The translations under genes were made by a program, and so were the position numbers. Positions 6,164 to 13,472 of a stretch of DNA of 13,472 nt are shown here, piece after piece. Numbering within the stretch: position 1 is the first letter of the stretch; each line of letters begins with the position of its first letter. The stretch spans positions 1 through 13,472 of the forward strand of contig JAUQYB010000139.1 in assembly GCA_030837825.1 (NCBI GenBank), given 5' to 3'. Source of the stretch: Albidovulum sp. (GTDB lineage Bacteria; Pseudomonadota; Alphaproteobacteria; Rhodobacterales; Rhodobacteraceae). The notes beneath the pieces were generated by a model. It was given only the letters and a program-made list of their open reading frames with translations. It had not been told where the DNA came from and did no database searches.

Positions 6164-7357
6164 ATGATCCCGTCGCTCCTGCCCACCTACAACCGCGCCC
6201 CCCTCGCCTTCGTCCGGGGCGAAGGCTCCTGGCTTGTGGCCGAGGACGGCAGCCGGTATCTCGACCTCGGCGCCGGGATCGCCGTCAACGCGCTTGGCCA
6301 CGCCAACCCGGACCTCGTCGCGGCGCTGACCGAACAGGCCGGCAGGGTCTGGCATGTCTCCAACGTCTACCGCATCCCCGAGCAGGAACGGCTCGCCGAC
6401 ATGCTGGTGGAGAAGACCTTCGCCGACACGGTGTTCTTCACCAACTCGGGCACCGAGGCGGCCGAGCTTGCGATCAAGATGGCGCGGAAGTTCTGGTACG
6501 AGAAAGGCGATCCCGGGCGCACCGAGATCCTGACCTTCGAGGGTGCCTTCCACGGCCGCTCCACCGGCGCCATCGCCGCGGCCGGGTCGGAGAAGATGGT
6601 CAAGGGCTACGGCCCGCTGATGCCCGGCTTCCGCGCGCTGCCCTGGGGCGACATGGCGGCCCTGCGCGCGGCGATCTCCGACCGGACCGCGGCGGTGATG
6701 GTCGAGCCGATCCAGGGCGAGGGCGGTATCCGGCCCCTGCCGGACGAGGATCTGAAGGCGATCCGCGCGCTCTGCGACCAGACCGGCGCGCTCCTGATCC
6801 TGGACGAGGTGCAATGCGGCATGGGCCGCACCGGCCGGATTTTTGCCCATGAATGGGCCGGCATCACGCCCGACATCGTGATGGTGGCCAAGGGCATCGG
6901 CGGCGGCTTTCCCCTCGGCGCGGTGCTCGCCACCGAAGCCGCGGCTTCCGGCATGACGGTTGGCAGCCACGGCTCGACCTACGGCGGCAATCCGCTCGCC
7001 TGCGCAGTGGGCGCGCGCGTGCTAGGGATCGTCTCCGACCCCGCCTTCCTTGCGGCGGTGAACCGCAAGGCGGGGCTCTTCCGCCAGAGGCTCGAGGCGC
7101 TGGTGGCCGCCCATCCGGAGGTTTTCGAAAGCGTTCGCGGCCAGGGGCTCATGCTCGGTCTCCGGTGCAAGGGGGCCCCCGCCGACATGGTTTCGGCCGG
7201 CTACGGCGAGCATGTGCTGACGGTGGCCGCGGCCGACAACACGCTGCGCCTCTTGCCGCCGCTGACGATCACCGAGGACGAGATCGCCGAGGCGGTGGAC
7301 CGGCTGGACCGCGCCGCCGCGGCGCTTGAAAAGCCGCCCGCCGTTTCTTCCGTTTGA
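6164..7357 (+). CDS. argD: Acetylornithine/succinyldiaminopimelate aminotransferase
   Basis: This PLP-dependent class III aminotransferase converts N-acetylglutamate semialdehyde plus glutamate to N-acetylornithine in arginine synthesis; related enzymes also serve lysine synthesis. It has 397 residues, the usual length. SGTEAAE (95-101) binds the PLP phosphate, Asp214 in [14 protein letters not shown] contacts the pyridine nitrogen, and Lys243 in [15 protein letters not shown] is the Schiff-base lysine. The substrate-recognition segments near the N-terminus (NALGHANP) fit ArgD rather than an omega-amino acid transaminase, and the argF neighbour supports this. GGAG at 6153-6156 lies seven bases before the ATG at 6164. 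The last codons and the stop are formed from a repeat element that continues downstream. Regulation may run through the Arg-rich ORF 97 bp upstream. Confidence 0.97.
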   Translation: MIPSLLPTYNRAPLAFVRGEGSWLVAEDGSRYLDLGAGIAVNALGHANPDLVAALTEQAGRVWHVSNVYRIPEQERLADMLVEKTFADTVFFTNSGTEAAELAIKMARKFWYEKGDPGRTEILTFEGAFHGRSTGAIAAAGSEKMVKGYGPLMPGFRALPWGDMAALRAAISDRTAAVMVEPIQGEGGIRPLPDEDLKAIRALCDQTGALLILDEVQCGMGRTGRIFAHEWAGITPDIVMVAKGIGGGFPLGAVLATEAAASGMTVGSHGSTYGGNPLACAVGARVLGIVSDPAFLAAVNRKAGLFRQRLEALVAAHPEVFESVRGQGLMLGLRCKGAPADMVSAGYGEHVLTVAAADNTLRLLPPLTITEDEIAEAVDRLDRAAAALEKPPAVSSV

Positions 7358-7380
7358 AAATATCCCCGGGGGTCCGGGGG
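7344..7380 (-). repeat. Intergenic repeat element, copy 1 (overlaps argD end)
   Basis: Read on the minus strand it is a hairpin (CCCCGG-N4-CCGGGG, 7379-7364) followed by GGGGATATTT (7367-7358), seven bases and GAAGAA (7350-7345). Copy 2 after argF has the same order and the same seven-base gap. I have the impression that this motif recurs widely between Rhodobacterales genes, but cannot verify it here. On the plus strand it contains the argD stop codon and may form a hairpin in the argD-argF transcript. Confidence 0.6.
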
Positions 7381-7418
7381 CAGGAAGCCCTCGGCCGCGA
7401 CCGGGCAAGGACAGACCG

Positions 7419-8345
7419 ATGCAAAGCTTTCTCGACATCCACAAGACCGATGCCTCCGACCTTCGCGCCATCATCGACCAGGCGCGCGCGATGAAGGCCG
7501 CGCGGGGCGGCCGGCCCAAGGGCACGCCCGATGACGACCTGCCGCTCAAGGGCCGCATGATCGCGCTGATCTTCGAGAAGCCCTCGACGCGGACGCGGAT
7601 TTCCTTCGACGTGGGCGTGCGGCAGATGGGCGGGCAGACGATGGTGCTGTCCGGTGCCGACATGCAGCTTGGCCACGGTGAGACCATCGCCGATACGGCG
7701 CGGGTGCTCAGCCGCTATGTCGACCTCATCATGATCCGCACCTTCGAGGAGCAGACGCTTCTGGAGATGGCCGAATATGCCGACGTCCCGGTCATCAACG
7801 GGCTGACGAACCGCACCCATCCCTGCCAGATCATGGCCGACGTGATGACCTACGAGGAACACCGCGGCCCCATCGCGGGCCGCAAGGTGGTCTGGTCGGG
7901 CGATGGCAACAACGTCTTCGCAAGCTTCGCCCATGCCGCGGGCCAGTTCGGCTTCGACCTGACCTTCACCGGACCGGAGACACTCGACCCGGAACGGGGC
8001 TGGCTCGACTTCGCCGCCCGGAAGGGCCACCCGATCACCATCGACCGCAATCCCGAGCGCGCGGTCGCGGGCGCCGACCTTGTCGTGACCGACACCTGGG
8101 TTTCCATGCATGATCCGCAATCGGCGCGCGAACGGCGGCACAACCAGCTTCGGCCCTACCAGGTCAACGAACACCTGATGAGCCTCGCCAAGCCCGACGC
8201 GCTCTTCATGCACTGCCTGCCCGCCCACCGCGACGACGAGGCGACCTCGGCGGTGATGGACGGGCCGCATTCGGTGATCTGGGACGAGGCGGAGAACCGG
8301 CTCCATGCCCAGAAGGCGGTGATGCGCTGGTGCCTCGGCGTCTGA
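7419..8345 (+). CDS. argF: Ornithine carbamoyltransferase
   Basis: This enzyme joins carbamoyl phosphate and ornithine to give citrulline. It has 308 residues, as is usual for the anabolic trimeric type. STRTR (56-60) within FEKPSTRTR binds carbamoyl phosphate, HPCQ is at 134-137 and HCLP at 265-268. The ornithine loop reads DTWVSMHD (225-232), with His where the family usually has Gly in SMG. I start at ATG 7419 because AAGGA lies seven bases upstream and the product then begins at the conserved core; an in-frame ATG at 7326 would lie inside argD and add 31 atypical Pro-rich residues. The gap to argD is 61 bp and holds copy 1 of the repeat; the two genes are most likely co-transcribed. Copy 2 and two hairpins follow the stop. 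Confidence 0.97.
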   Translation: MQSFLDIHKTDASDLRAIIDQARAMKAARGGRPKGTPDDDLPLKGRMIALIFEKPSTRTRISFDVGVRQMGGQTMVLSGADMQLGHGETIADTARVLSRYVDLIMIRTFEEQTLLEMAEYADVPVINGLTNRTHPCQIMADVMTYEEHRGPIAGRKVVWSGDGNNVFASFAHAAGQFGFDLTFTGPETLDPERGWLDFAARKGHPITIDRNPERAVAGADLVVTDTWVSMHDPQSARERRHNQLRPYQVNEHLMSLAKPDALFMHCLPAHRDDEATSAVMDGPHSVIWDEAENRLHAQKAVMRWCLGV

Positions 8346-8352
8346 GCCTGTC

Positions 8353-8407
8353 GCGCGCCGGGGGGGCGCGCGCCGCCTCCGGCGGGGGTATTTCGGCAAC
8401 GAAGAAG
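8353..8407 (+). repeat. Hairpins and intergenic repeat element, copy 2
   Basis: A GCGCGC stem (8353-8358 with 8366-8371, seven-base loop) is followed by CCGCC-TCC-GGCGG (8373-8385), then GGGGGTATTT (8384-8393), seven bases and GAAGAAG (8401-8407). The second half matches copy 1 in reverse orientation. The hairpins lie eight bases after the argF stop codon and could end the argF transcript, although no long U-tract follows. Confidence 0.6.
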
Positions 8408-8425
8408 CCCGCCCCGCGAGGGTTC

Positions 8426-8454
8426 TTGGCCTTGCCCGGATTTCCCCCTAAGCA
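8426..8454 (+). promoter_or_regulatory. Possible promoter of the methyltransferase gene
   Basis: TTGGCC (8426-8431) and TAAGCA (8449-8454) are 17 bp apart, which would start transcription near 8461, ahead of the ribosome site AGGGAGG at 8475-8481. The -10 match is poor. Confidence 0.3.
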
Positions 8455-8487
8455 TCGGTGAGGCGGGGATCGAGAGGGAGGCCGGGC

Positions 8488-9180
8488 ATGGCGGGCGGCG
8501 GAGCGAGGCGGGAGAACCTGACGGACCTCGCGGACCGCTACGGGTCCGACAAGGGGTCGGCCAAGCACCGCTATACCGAGCTTTACCACATGCTGTTCCA
8601 TCCCTATCGGGACCGCGCCATCCGGCTTCTCGAGATGGGGTTGCAGATCGGCGGGCCCGAGCACGGCGCCGCGGCCGGGCGCAAGACCACCGACCTGCCC
8701 TCGATCCGGATGTGGCTGGAGTTCTTCCCCCGCGCGCGGGTCCACGGGCTCGACGTGTCGGACTTCTCCTGGTTCGCCGCCGACCGCTTCACCTTTCACC
8801 GATGCGACATGGATGCGCGGGAAGACATCGCCCGCGCTGCGGCGGACATGCCGGAATTCGACATCGTCCTCGATGACGCCAGCCACGCCTCCCACCACCA
8901 GCAGAACGCCTTCCTCGAGCTGTTCCCGAAGCTGAGGCGCGGCGGGCTCTACATCATCGAGGACCTGCGCTGGCAGCCGGAGGCCTACGAGAGGCCCGGC
9001 ATCACCAAGACCGCCGATCTCTTCCGGTCGTTTTCCGAGCATCGCGTCTTCCGTCACGCCGATCCGCGCACCGGGGCGGAGTTCGCAGCACTCGCGCCGG
9101 CGATCTCTGGCTGCTTTCTCTTCCCGGTCCGCTACGACAGGGCGCGCCGCGACCAGGTCGCGGTGATCCACAAGCGCTGA
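8488..9180 (+). CDS. Class I SAM-dependent methyltransferase (MycE-like)
   Basis: This is a soluble protein of 230 residues. The opening LTDLADRYGSDKGSAKHRYTEL and the order LLEMG (47-51), HGLDVSD (86-92), IVLDDASH (126-133) and GGLYIIEDL (152-160) match SAM-dependent methyltransferases related to the sugar O-methyltransferase MycE. The DD at 129-130, His133 and E158-D159 may bind metal. The glycine-rich SAM loop is atypical (GLQIGGPEHG). The start at ATG 8488 is supported by AGGGAGG six bases upstream; a GTG at 8458 would add ten Arg/Gly-rich residues. No sugar-biosynthesis or secondary-metabolite genes lie nearby, so the acceptor is unknown. It converges on hrpB with only three bases between the two stop codons. 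Confidence 0.8.
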   Translation: MAGGGARRENLTDLADRYGSDKGSAKHRYTELYHMLFHPYRDRAIRLLEMGLQIGGPEHGAAAGRKTTDLPSIRMWLEFFPRARVHGLDVSDFSWFAADRFTFHRCDMDAREDIARAAADMPEFDIVLDDASHASHHQQNAFLELFPKLRRGGLYIIEDLRWQPEAYERPGITKTADLFRSFSEHRVFRHADPRTGAEFAALAPAISGCFLFPVRYDRARRDQVAVIHKR

Positions 9181-9183
9181 GGA

Positions 9184-11649
9184 TCAGGTGCCGCGCGGCT
9201 TGGCGCGAAGCGTGGGTTCGTGTGCGGCGGGATCCTCGGGCCAGGGGTGGCGCGGATACTGCCCGCGCATCTCCTTGCGCACATCGGCGTAGCTCGTCGC
9301 CCAGAAGCCCGGCAGGTCGAGCGTGGTCTGGACCGGGCGGTTCGCCGGCGACAGCAGCGTGATCCGCAAGGGCAGCCTGCGCGGGCCTACCACGGGATGT
9401 GCGGTTACGCCGAAAAGTTCTTGAAGGCGCAGGGAAATCGACGGGCGGCCGCCCTCGTAGTCGATCGCGACCTGGCGGCCGAGCGGGGTGGTGAAATGCG
9501 CCGGCGCGAGCCGGTCGAGCGCCTGCTGCTGATCCCAGGTGAGCGACTGGCGCAGGGGCTCGGCGAGGTTCAGCGCGCGAAGGTCGGTCTCGGTCCGCCG
9601 GCCGGCGAGATGGGGCAGGAGCCAGTCCTCCGCCCGTGCCATCAGCGCCGCGTCCGAAACGTCGGGCATCTCCGCCCCCTCTGCGCGCAGGAGCGCGATG
9701 CGGGCACGGAGCCGCCGGGCGGCGTCGCTCCAGTTGAGGCCGATCTGGCGCAACCCCTCCAGCGCGGCCTCCGCGAGCGCCCGTGGCGGGGCGTCGGGCC
9801 AAGGCCGGTCGCCGAGGACGAGCGCACCGAAGCGCTCCTGCCGCCGGGCGATCACCCGGCCGTCGCGGCGCGACCATTCGGCCACCTCCTGCCAGGCGAT
9901 GTCGGCGGCAAAGAGCCGGCGCAGCGCGGCCTCGTCAAGCGCGATCCCCTGCCGCAGCTTCGCCTCGCGCGGGTCGCCGTCGAGGTCGGTGGCGACGATC
10001 AGCGGTTCGCGCGCCAGCAGATCGCCCTCGGCCACGACGGCGCCCTTGCCGCCCGAAAGCACATAGCGCGGCGCCTCGCCCTGGCGGCGCAGCCCGATGC
10101 GGTCGGGATAGGCCAGCGCCGCCATCTCGGCGGGCGTGAAGCGCGCCGGAACCGCTGCGACCATCCGCGACAGCCGCTTCGCCTCGGCGCGGATCCGTTC
10201 CACCGCGGCGCGGTCCACCCGGTGGGGGTGCTCGGCCTCGTAGAGTTTCGGATCGCGGATCGCGGCGAGGCGCAGGCCGAGATCGGCGGGTGCGCCGCGC
10301 AAGGGGTCGCGCTCGGCCAGGAGGGCGGCGAGCACCGCCGCCTCCGGTCCCGCCGTCACCAGCATGTGGCCGAGCCGCGGATGCAGCGGCAGCGCCGCCA
10401 GCGCCCGGCCATGCGCGGTGATCCGGCCGCCGGCGTCAAGCGCGCCGAGCCCGTGGAGAAGCGCCCGCGCCTCGGCCAGCGCGGGGGCGGGAGGCGGGGC
10501 GAGAAAGGCGAGGTCCGACCCGTCCGAGCCCCAGAGCGCCAGTTCGAGCGCAAGGCCCGCAAGGTCGGCGGCGGCGATCTCGGGCGGGGGGAAGGGCGCG
10601 AGGCCGCCTTCCTCGCCCCTCGTCCACATCCGGTAGCAGATGCCCTCTGCCACCCGGCCGGCGCGGCCGCGCCGTTGCTCGGCCTCGGCCTTGGTCACCC
10701 GCTCGGTCACCAGCCGCGCCATGCCCGAGGCCGGATCGAACCGCGCCCGCCGCGCCCGGCCCCCATCCACCACCACGCGGATGTCCTCGATCGTCAGCGA
10801 GGTCTCGGCGATCGAGGTGGCGAGCACGACCTTGCGCCCCGTCCGCGCGGGCAGGATGGCGGCGCGCTGCGCGGCGAAGTCCATCGCTCCGAAAAGCGGG
10901 CGCAGGACGCAGTCCGCGGGCAGGTGTCCGGACAGCAGCGCCTCCACCCGGCGGATCTCGCCCTCGCCGGGCAGGAAGACGAGGATGCCGCCCTCGGTCT
11001 CCTCCGCCGCGGCGCGGACGAGGTTCGCCGCCGCCGCCTCGAAACGCATCGAGGAGTCCAGGGGCCGTGGCAGCCAGCGCGTCTCCACCGGGAAGGCACG
11101 GCCCGCCGAGGTGACGACCGGCGCGTCGCCGAGCATCGCCGCGACTGGCCCGGCGTCGAGCGTTGCCGACATCACGAGGATGACGAGATCGGGGCGCAGC
11201 GCCCCGCGCACCTCCCAGGCGAGCGCGAGGCCGAGGTCGGCGTTCAGCGAGCGTTCGTGGAACTCGTCGAAGATCACCGCGCCGATGCCGGAAAGCTCCG
11301 GGTCGGACTGCAACATCCGCGTGAGGATGCCTTCGGTCACGACCTCGATCCGGGTGGCGGCGGACAGCTTCGCCTCGCCGCGGATGCGGTAGCCGACGGT
11401 CCGGCCGACGGGCTCCCCCAGCGTCTCGGCCATGCGTTCGGCGGCGGCACGGGCGGCAAGCCGGCGGGGTTCCAGCATGACGATGCGCCCGCCCGTCAGC
11501 CCGCCCGTCAGCCCGGCCTCCAGAAGTGCCAGCGGCACGCGCGTGGTCTTGCCCGCGCCCGGCGGCGCCTGCAGCACCGCCCGGCCCGCGCCCTTCAGCG
11601 CGGCGATCAGCGCGGGAAGCGCCTCGTCTATCGGCAACCGGTCCAACAC
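9184..11649 (-). CDS. hrpB: ATP-dependent helicase HrpB
   Basis: HrpB is a DEAH-type (DExH, SF2) RNA helicase-like protein of incompletely known role. From the chosen start it has 821 residues, matching the family. Walker A is APPGAGKTT (28-36), motif II is DEFH (128-131, followed by ERS), motif III SATL (161-164) and motif VI QRRGRAGR (325-332). The C-terminal HrpB domain ends with YPRHPWPEDPAAHEPT and RAKPRGT, diagnostic for HrpB and absent from HrpA. I start at GTG 11649, seven bases after the stop of the DUF3108 gene, because LDRLPIDEALPAL is where homologues begin. An ATG at 11685 would overlap that gene by 29 bases and add 12 residues. Ribosome sites are weak for both. It probably forms an operon with the DUF3108 gene. 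Confidence 0.95.
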   Translation of the reverse strand: MLDRLPIDEALPALIAALKGAGRAVLQAPPGAGKTTRVPLALLEAGLTGGLTGGRIVMLEPRRLAARAAAERMAETLGEPVGRTVGYRIRGEAKLSAATRIEVVTEGILTRMLQSDPELSGIGAVIFDEFHERSLNADLGLALAWEVRGALRPDLVILVMSATLDAGPVAAMLGDAPVVTSAGRAFPVETRWLPRPLDSSMRFEAAAANLVRAAAEETEGGILVFLPGEGEIRRVEALLSGHLPADCVLRPLFGAMDFAAQRAAILPARTGRKVVLATSIAETSLTIEDIRVVVDGGRARRARFDPASGMARLVTERVTKAEAEQRRGRAGRVAEGICYRMWTRGEEGGLAPFPPPEIAAADLAGLALELALWGSDGSDLAFLAPPPAPALAEARALLHGLGALDAGGRITAHGRALAALPLHPRLGHMLVTAGPEAAVLAALLAERDPLRGAPADLGLRLAAIRDPKLYEAEHPHRVDRAAVERIRAEAKRLSRMVAAVPARFTPAEMAALAYPDRIGLRRQGEAPRYVLSGGKGAVVAEGDLLAREPLIVATDLDGDPREAKLRQGIALDEAALRRLFAADIAWQEVAEWSRRDGRVIARRQERFGALVLGDRPWPDAPPRALAEAALEGLRQIGLNWSDAARRLRARIALLRAEGAEMPDVSDAALMARAEDWLLPHLAGRRTETDLRALNLAEPLRQSLTWDQQQALDRLAPAHFTTPLGRQVAIDYEGGRPSISLRLQELFGVTAHPVVGPRRLPLRITLLSPANRPVQTTLDLPGFWATSYADVRKEMRGQYPRHPWPEDPAAHEPTLRAKPRGT
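11491..11514. repeat. Tandem 12-bp repeat inside hrpB
   Basis: GCCCGTCAGCCC occurs twice in a row (11491-11502, 11503-11514) and keeps the reading frame. It encodes the duplicated LTGG-LTGG just after the Walker A region (HrpB residues about 47-54). It is probably a recent slippage product in a surface loop. Confidence 0.9.
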
Positions 11650-11656
11650 ATCCGGC

Positions 11657-12382
11657 TTATCGCCGAGTGAGCCGGCCTTTGCCATAGATCGTGTCCATCG
11701 AAATCTCCATGACCCTGAGCCGGCCGTCGGGAAGGGGCGCATAGGTCAGGGTGAAGGGGAAGCGGCTCTTGTCCGCCATCTCCTCGGCGGAAAACCCTTC
11801 GAGGCGGCGGTATTCGCCGGTGCAGGTCAGGCCGCCGTCGGATGCGGGCTTTGGATCGGCCAGCACCACCTGGCTGCGCCGTCGCCCGTCGAAGAGCACG
11901 AGTTTCAGCCTGCACGCCTCGGCCGGCGCCACATCGCGCAGCGCGGCATAGGCCGCCGTCAGCGGGTCGACCGTGCCGCCCTGCGTGGCGGGGTCAACGT
12001 CGCCCGGGCGGGGCGGCTTCGGCGGGGTGTAGACCTTCACCTGCGGCACGCCTGCCCGGTAGTCCATCACCGACTGTGACTGGCGCTTGCCGGTGTCGGC
12101 ATCCTCCTCGTAGCGCGCGGGCGTGAACCGCCCTTTCGAAAGGCTGCCGCGGGCGCGCGCGTCATAGCGCACCTTGCGGACAAGGGCGACGAGCCCGCCG
12201 CTTTTCAGCATGCCCGATGCGGCATAGCTTTTCCCTTCGATCGCCCCCGCGACCGAGAGCGTGCCGGTGTAGAGACCCCGCAGCGTCAGGTCGAAGACGG
12301 CGTTGTCCTGCTGGTCGGCCGTGGCGCCGCCAGCGGCGACGACGACCGCCAGGGTGGCGGCGATACGGGGAAGGATCGTCAT
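11657..12382 (-). CDS. DUF3108 domain-containing exported protein
   Basis: This is a 241-residue protein with an N-terminal signal peptide (MTILPRIAATLAVVVAAGGA, cleavage probably after ATA near residue 23), so it is likely periplasmic. The mature part carries the DUF3108 pattern: an early FDLTLRGLYTGTLSVAG strand pair, then SGMLKSGGLVALVRKVRYDARARG and a C-terminal beta-rich stretch ending RVMEISMDTIYGKGRLTRR. Its function is not established. Two cysteines (about residues 155 and 187) may form a disulfide. I chose ATG 12382 because a signal peptide then starts at residue 1; an in-frame ATG at 12418 adds 12 charged residues and has no ribosome site. hrpB follows seven bases after its stop. 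Confidence 0.85.
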   Translation of the reverse strand: MTILPRIAATLAVVVAAGGATADQQDNAVFDLTLRGLYTGTLSVAGAIEGKSYAASGMLKSGGLVALVRKVRYDARARGSLSKGRFTPARYEEDADTGKRQSQSVMDYRAGVPQVKVYTPPKPPRPGDVDPATQGGTVDPLTAAYAALRDVAPAEACRLKLVLFDGRRRSQVVLADPKPASDGGLTCTGEYRRLEGFSAEEMADKSRFPFTLTYAPLPDGRLRVMEISMDTIYGKGRLTRR

Positions 12383-12508
12383 GGCACTGCTCGCTCTTCT
12401 CGCCTCTGCTCTGGACATCGGCCCGCCGAAGCAGGCAGAAAAACCGCCGGGAGGTCAACTCACTTCCCTGTTTGCCCAGCGAAAGGCCGCCACTTGCGTA
12501 ACATCGAC
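12383..12508. other. Divergent intergenic region between DUF3108 and meaB genes
   Basis: This 126-bp gap should hold the promoters of both genes, but I find no convincing pair. On the minus strand TTGACC (12458-12453) is a good -35 without a matching -10. GCCTGC-TTCG-GCGGGC (12436-12421, minus strand) can form a six-bp hairpin with a UUCG tetraloop in the DUF3108 leader. Confidence 0.4.
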
Positions 12509-13472
12509 ATGAACGAGCTTGCCGGGCGCGTCGCCGCGGGTGACCGTCGGGCGCTGGCGCGTGCGATCACGCTTGTCGAAAGCGCGCGGGCCGACCACCG
12601 GGCCCAGGCGGTGGAGCTTCTGGAGGCGCTCGGGACCGGGCGGCAGGCCCTGAGGATCGGGCTTTCCGGCACCCCGGGGGTGGGCAAGTCGAGCTTCATC
12701 GAGGCGTTCGGCACGATGCTGACCGGCCAGGGGCTGCGCGTCGCGGTCCTTGCGGTCGATCCGTCCTCGGCCCGCTCGGGCGGCTCGATCCTCGGCGACA
12801 AGACCCGGATGGAGCGGCTGAGCCGCGATCCGCGCGCCTTCATCCGCCCCTCGCCCAGCCAGGCGCAGATGGGCGGCGTCGCCCGGCGAACGCGCGAGGC
12901 GGTGGCGCTCTGCGAGGCGGCGGGCTTCGATGTGGTGCTGATCGAGACAGTGGGCGTCGGCCAGTCTGAGGTGATGGTGGCCGAGATGGCCGACCTTTTC
13001 ATCCTGCTTCTCGCCCCGGCGGGGGGCGACGAGTTGCAGGGGGTCAAGCGCGGCATCATGGAGATGGCCGATCTCATCCTCGTCAACAAGACCGATGGCG
13101 AGCTGACGGCGGCGGCCCGGCGCACCCGGGCCGACTATGCCGGTGCGCTGAGGCTGCTGCGCAAGCGGCCGCAGGATCCGGAGGGCTTTCCCAAGGCGCT
13201 CTGCGTCTCCGCCGTCGAGGAGACGGGGCTCGCCGAGGCCTGGGAGGAGATGCAGGCGCTGGCGGCCTGGCGGCGCGAGAGCGGGCATTTCGCCGCCCGC
13301 CGGGCCGAACAGGCGCGGCACTGGTTCGAGGAAGAGGTGCGCCAGGGGCTGCTGGCGCGGCTGACCGGCGATCCGGCGATCCGCGACCGGATGGCCCGTC
13401 TCGGCGACGAGGTCGAGGCCGGCCGGTCGCCCTCGCAGGCGGCGGCCGAGCTTCTGGGCGAACTCGGCCGCC
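12509..13472 (+). CDS. meaB: Methylmalonyl-CoA mutase-associated GTPase MeaB (3' end cut off)
   Basis: MeaB is a P-loop GTPase (ArgK/LAO family) that guards and loads adenosylcobalamin into methylmalonyl-CoA mutase; in Rhodobacterales this serves propionate use and the ethylmalonyl-CoA pathway. Of this gene 321 codons are in the window, and the frame is open to the last base. Walker A is GTPGVGKS (54-61), then VDPSSARSGGSILGDKTRM (83-101), ETVGVGQSE (146-154) and the base-specificity motif NKTD (193-196). Positions 115-123 read SPSQAQMGG, where the family commonly has SPSSGTLGG. The start is uncertain: ATG 12509 has no ribosome site, whereas TTG 12494, in frame, has GAAAGG seven bases upstream and would add five residues. 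No mutase gene is seen in the window. Confidence 0.95.
   Translation, partial: MNELAGRVAAGDRRALARAITLVESARADHRAQAVELLEALGTGRQALRIGLSGTPGVGKSSFIEAFGTMLTGQGLRVAVLAVDPSSARSGGSILGDKTRMERLSRDPRAFIRPSPSQAQMGGVARRTREAVALCEAAGFDVVLIETVGVGQSEVMVAEMADLFILLLAPAGGDELQGVKRGIMEMADLILVNKTDGELTAAARRTRADYAGALRLLRKRPQDPEGFPKALCVSAVEETGLAEAWEEMQALAAWRRESGHFAARRAEQARHWFEEEVRQGLLARLTGDPAIRDRMARLGDEVEAGRSPSQAAAELLGELGR

Noticed and set aside
6836..6847. Possible terminators or small genes inside argD and argF
   Set aside because: GC-rich stems occur throughout this coding DNA and none is followed by a U-tract or lies at a gene end.
9220..11670. Very long plus-strand ORF (816 codons)
   Set aside because: It is antisense to hrpB, whose helicase motifs are unmistakable; its product is Arg/Gly/His-rich low-complexity sequence without recognisable domains, as expected in GC-rich shadow frames.
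12455..13321. Minus-strand ORFs of 221-288 codons
   Set aside because: They are antisense to meaB, which carries all GTPase motifs.
1..13472. CRISPR arrays, tRNA or rRNA genes, insertion sequences, prophage or defence genes
   Set aside because: No regularly spaced repeats, no tRNA cloverleaf sequences, no transposase or integrase motifs and no terminal inverted repeats were seen; the window looks like core chromosome.

Overview
The window is high-GC chromosomal DNA with densely packed genes on both strands and no mobile elements, CRISPR arrays, tRNAs or rRNAs that I can see. The gene content (GcrA with its typical N-terminal helix-turn-helix and C-terminal Cys-containing domain, a DUF6455 protein behind an FNR-type box, MeaB, an argD-argF pair, HrpB) and the sequence style point to an alphaproteobacterium, most likely Rhodobacterales (Paracoccaceae/Roseobacteraceae). 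This is inferred from families and sequence style, not from a database search.

Layout. 1-1266 (+): the 3' part of an M48 metalloprotease gene, a small DUF6455 protein with a perfect-looking FNR/FnrL site in front of it, and a DgkA-type lipid kinase. 1267-1459: a convergent intergenic stretch with a palindrome, a 16-bp tandem duplication and strong hairpins. 1460-5825 (-): a four-helix membrane protein that resembles a fragment of cbb3 oxidase subunit I, rimO, a two-gene ABC-2 exporter (permease and ATPase overlapping by 4 bp) and gcrA. 5826-6163: a divergent promoter region with a gcrA promoter on one strand and, on the other, a sigma70-like promoter that leads directly into an 18-codon ORF with eight Arg codons. 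6164-8345 (+): argD and argF, arginine biosynthesis. 8346-8487: hairpins, a repeat element and a weak promoter. 8488-9180 (+): a class I methyltransferase. 9184-12382 (-): hrpB and an exported DUF3108 protein, which probably form one unit. 12383-12508: divergent region. 12509-end (+): meaB, cut off by the window edge.

How the genes relate. Most are housekeeping and not one functional system. The tightest functional unit is argD-argF, two steps of arginine synthesis. The most interesting signal is the Arg-rich, apparently leaderless mini-ORF in front of them, a candidate arginine-sensing attenuator of the trpL kind. A pair of related repeat elements (hairpin, then GGGGxTATTT, seven bases, GAAGAA) lies on either side of argF in opposite orientation, and the upstream copy supplies the last codons of argD. 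The tetranucleotide CTAG occurs only seven times by eye, six of them between genes and mostly inside promoter-like -10 hexamers.
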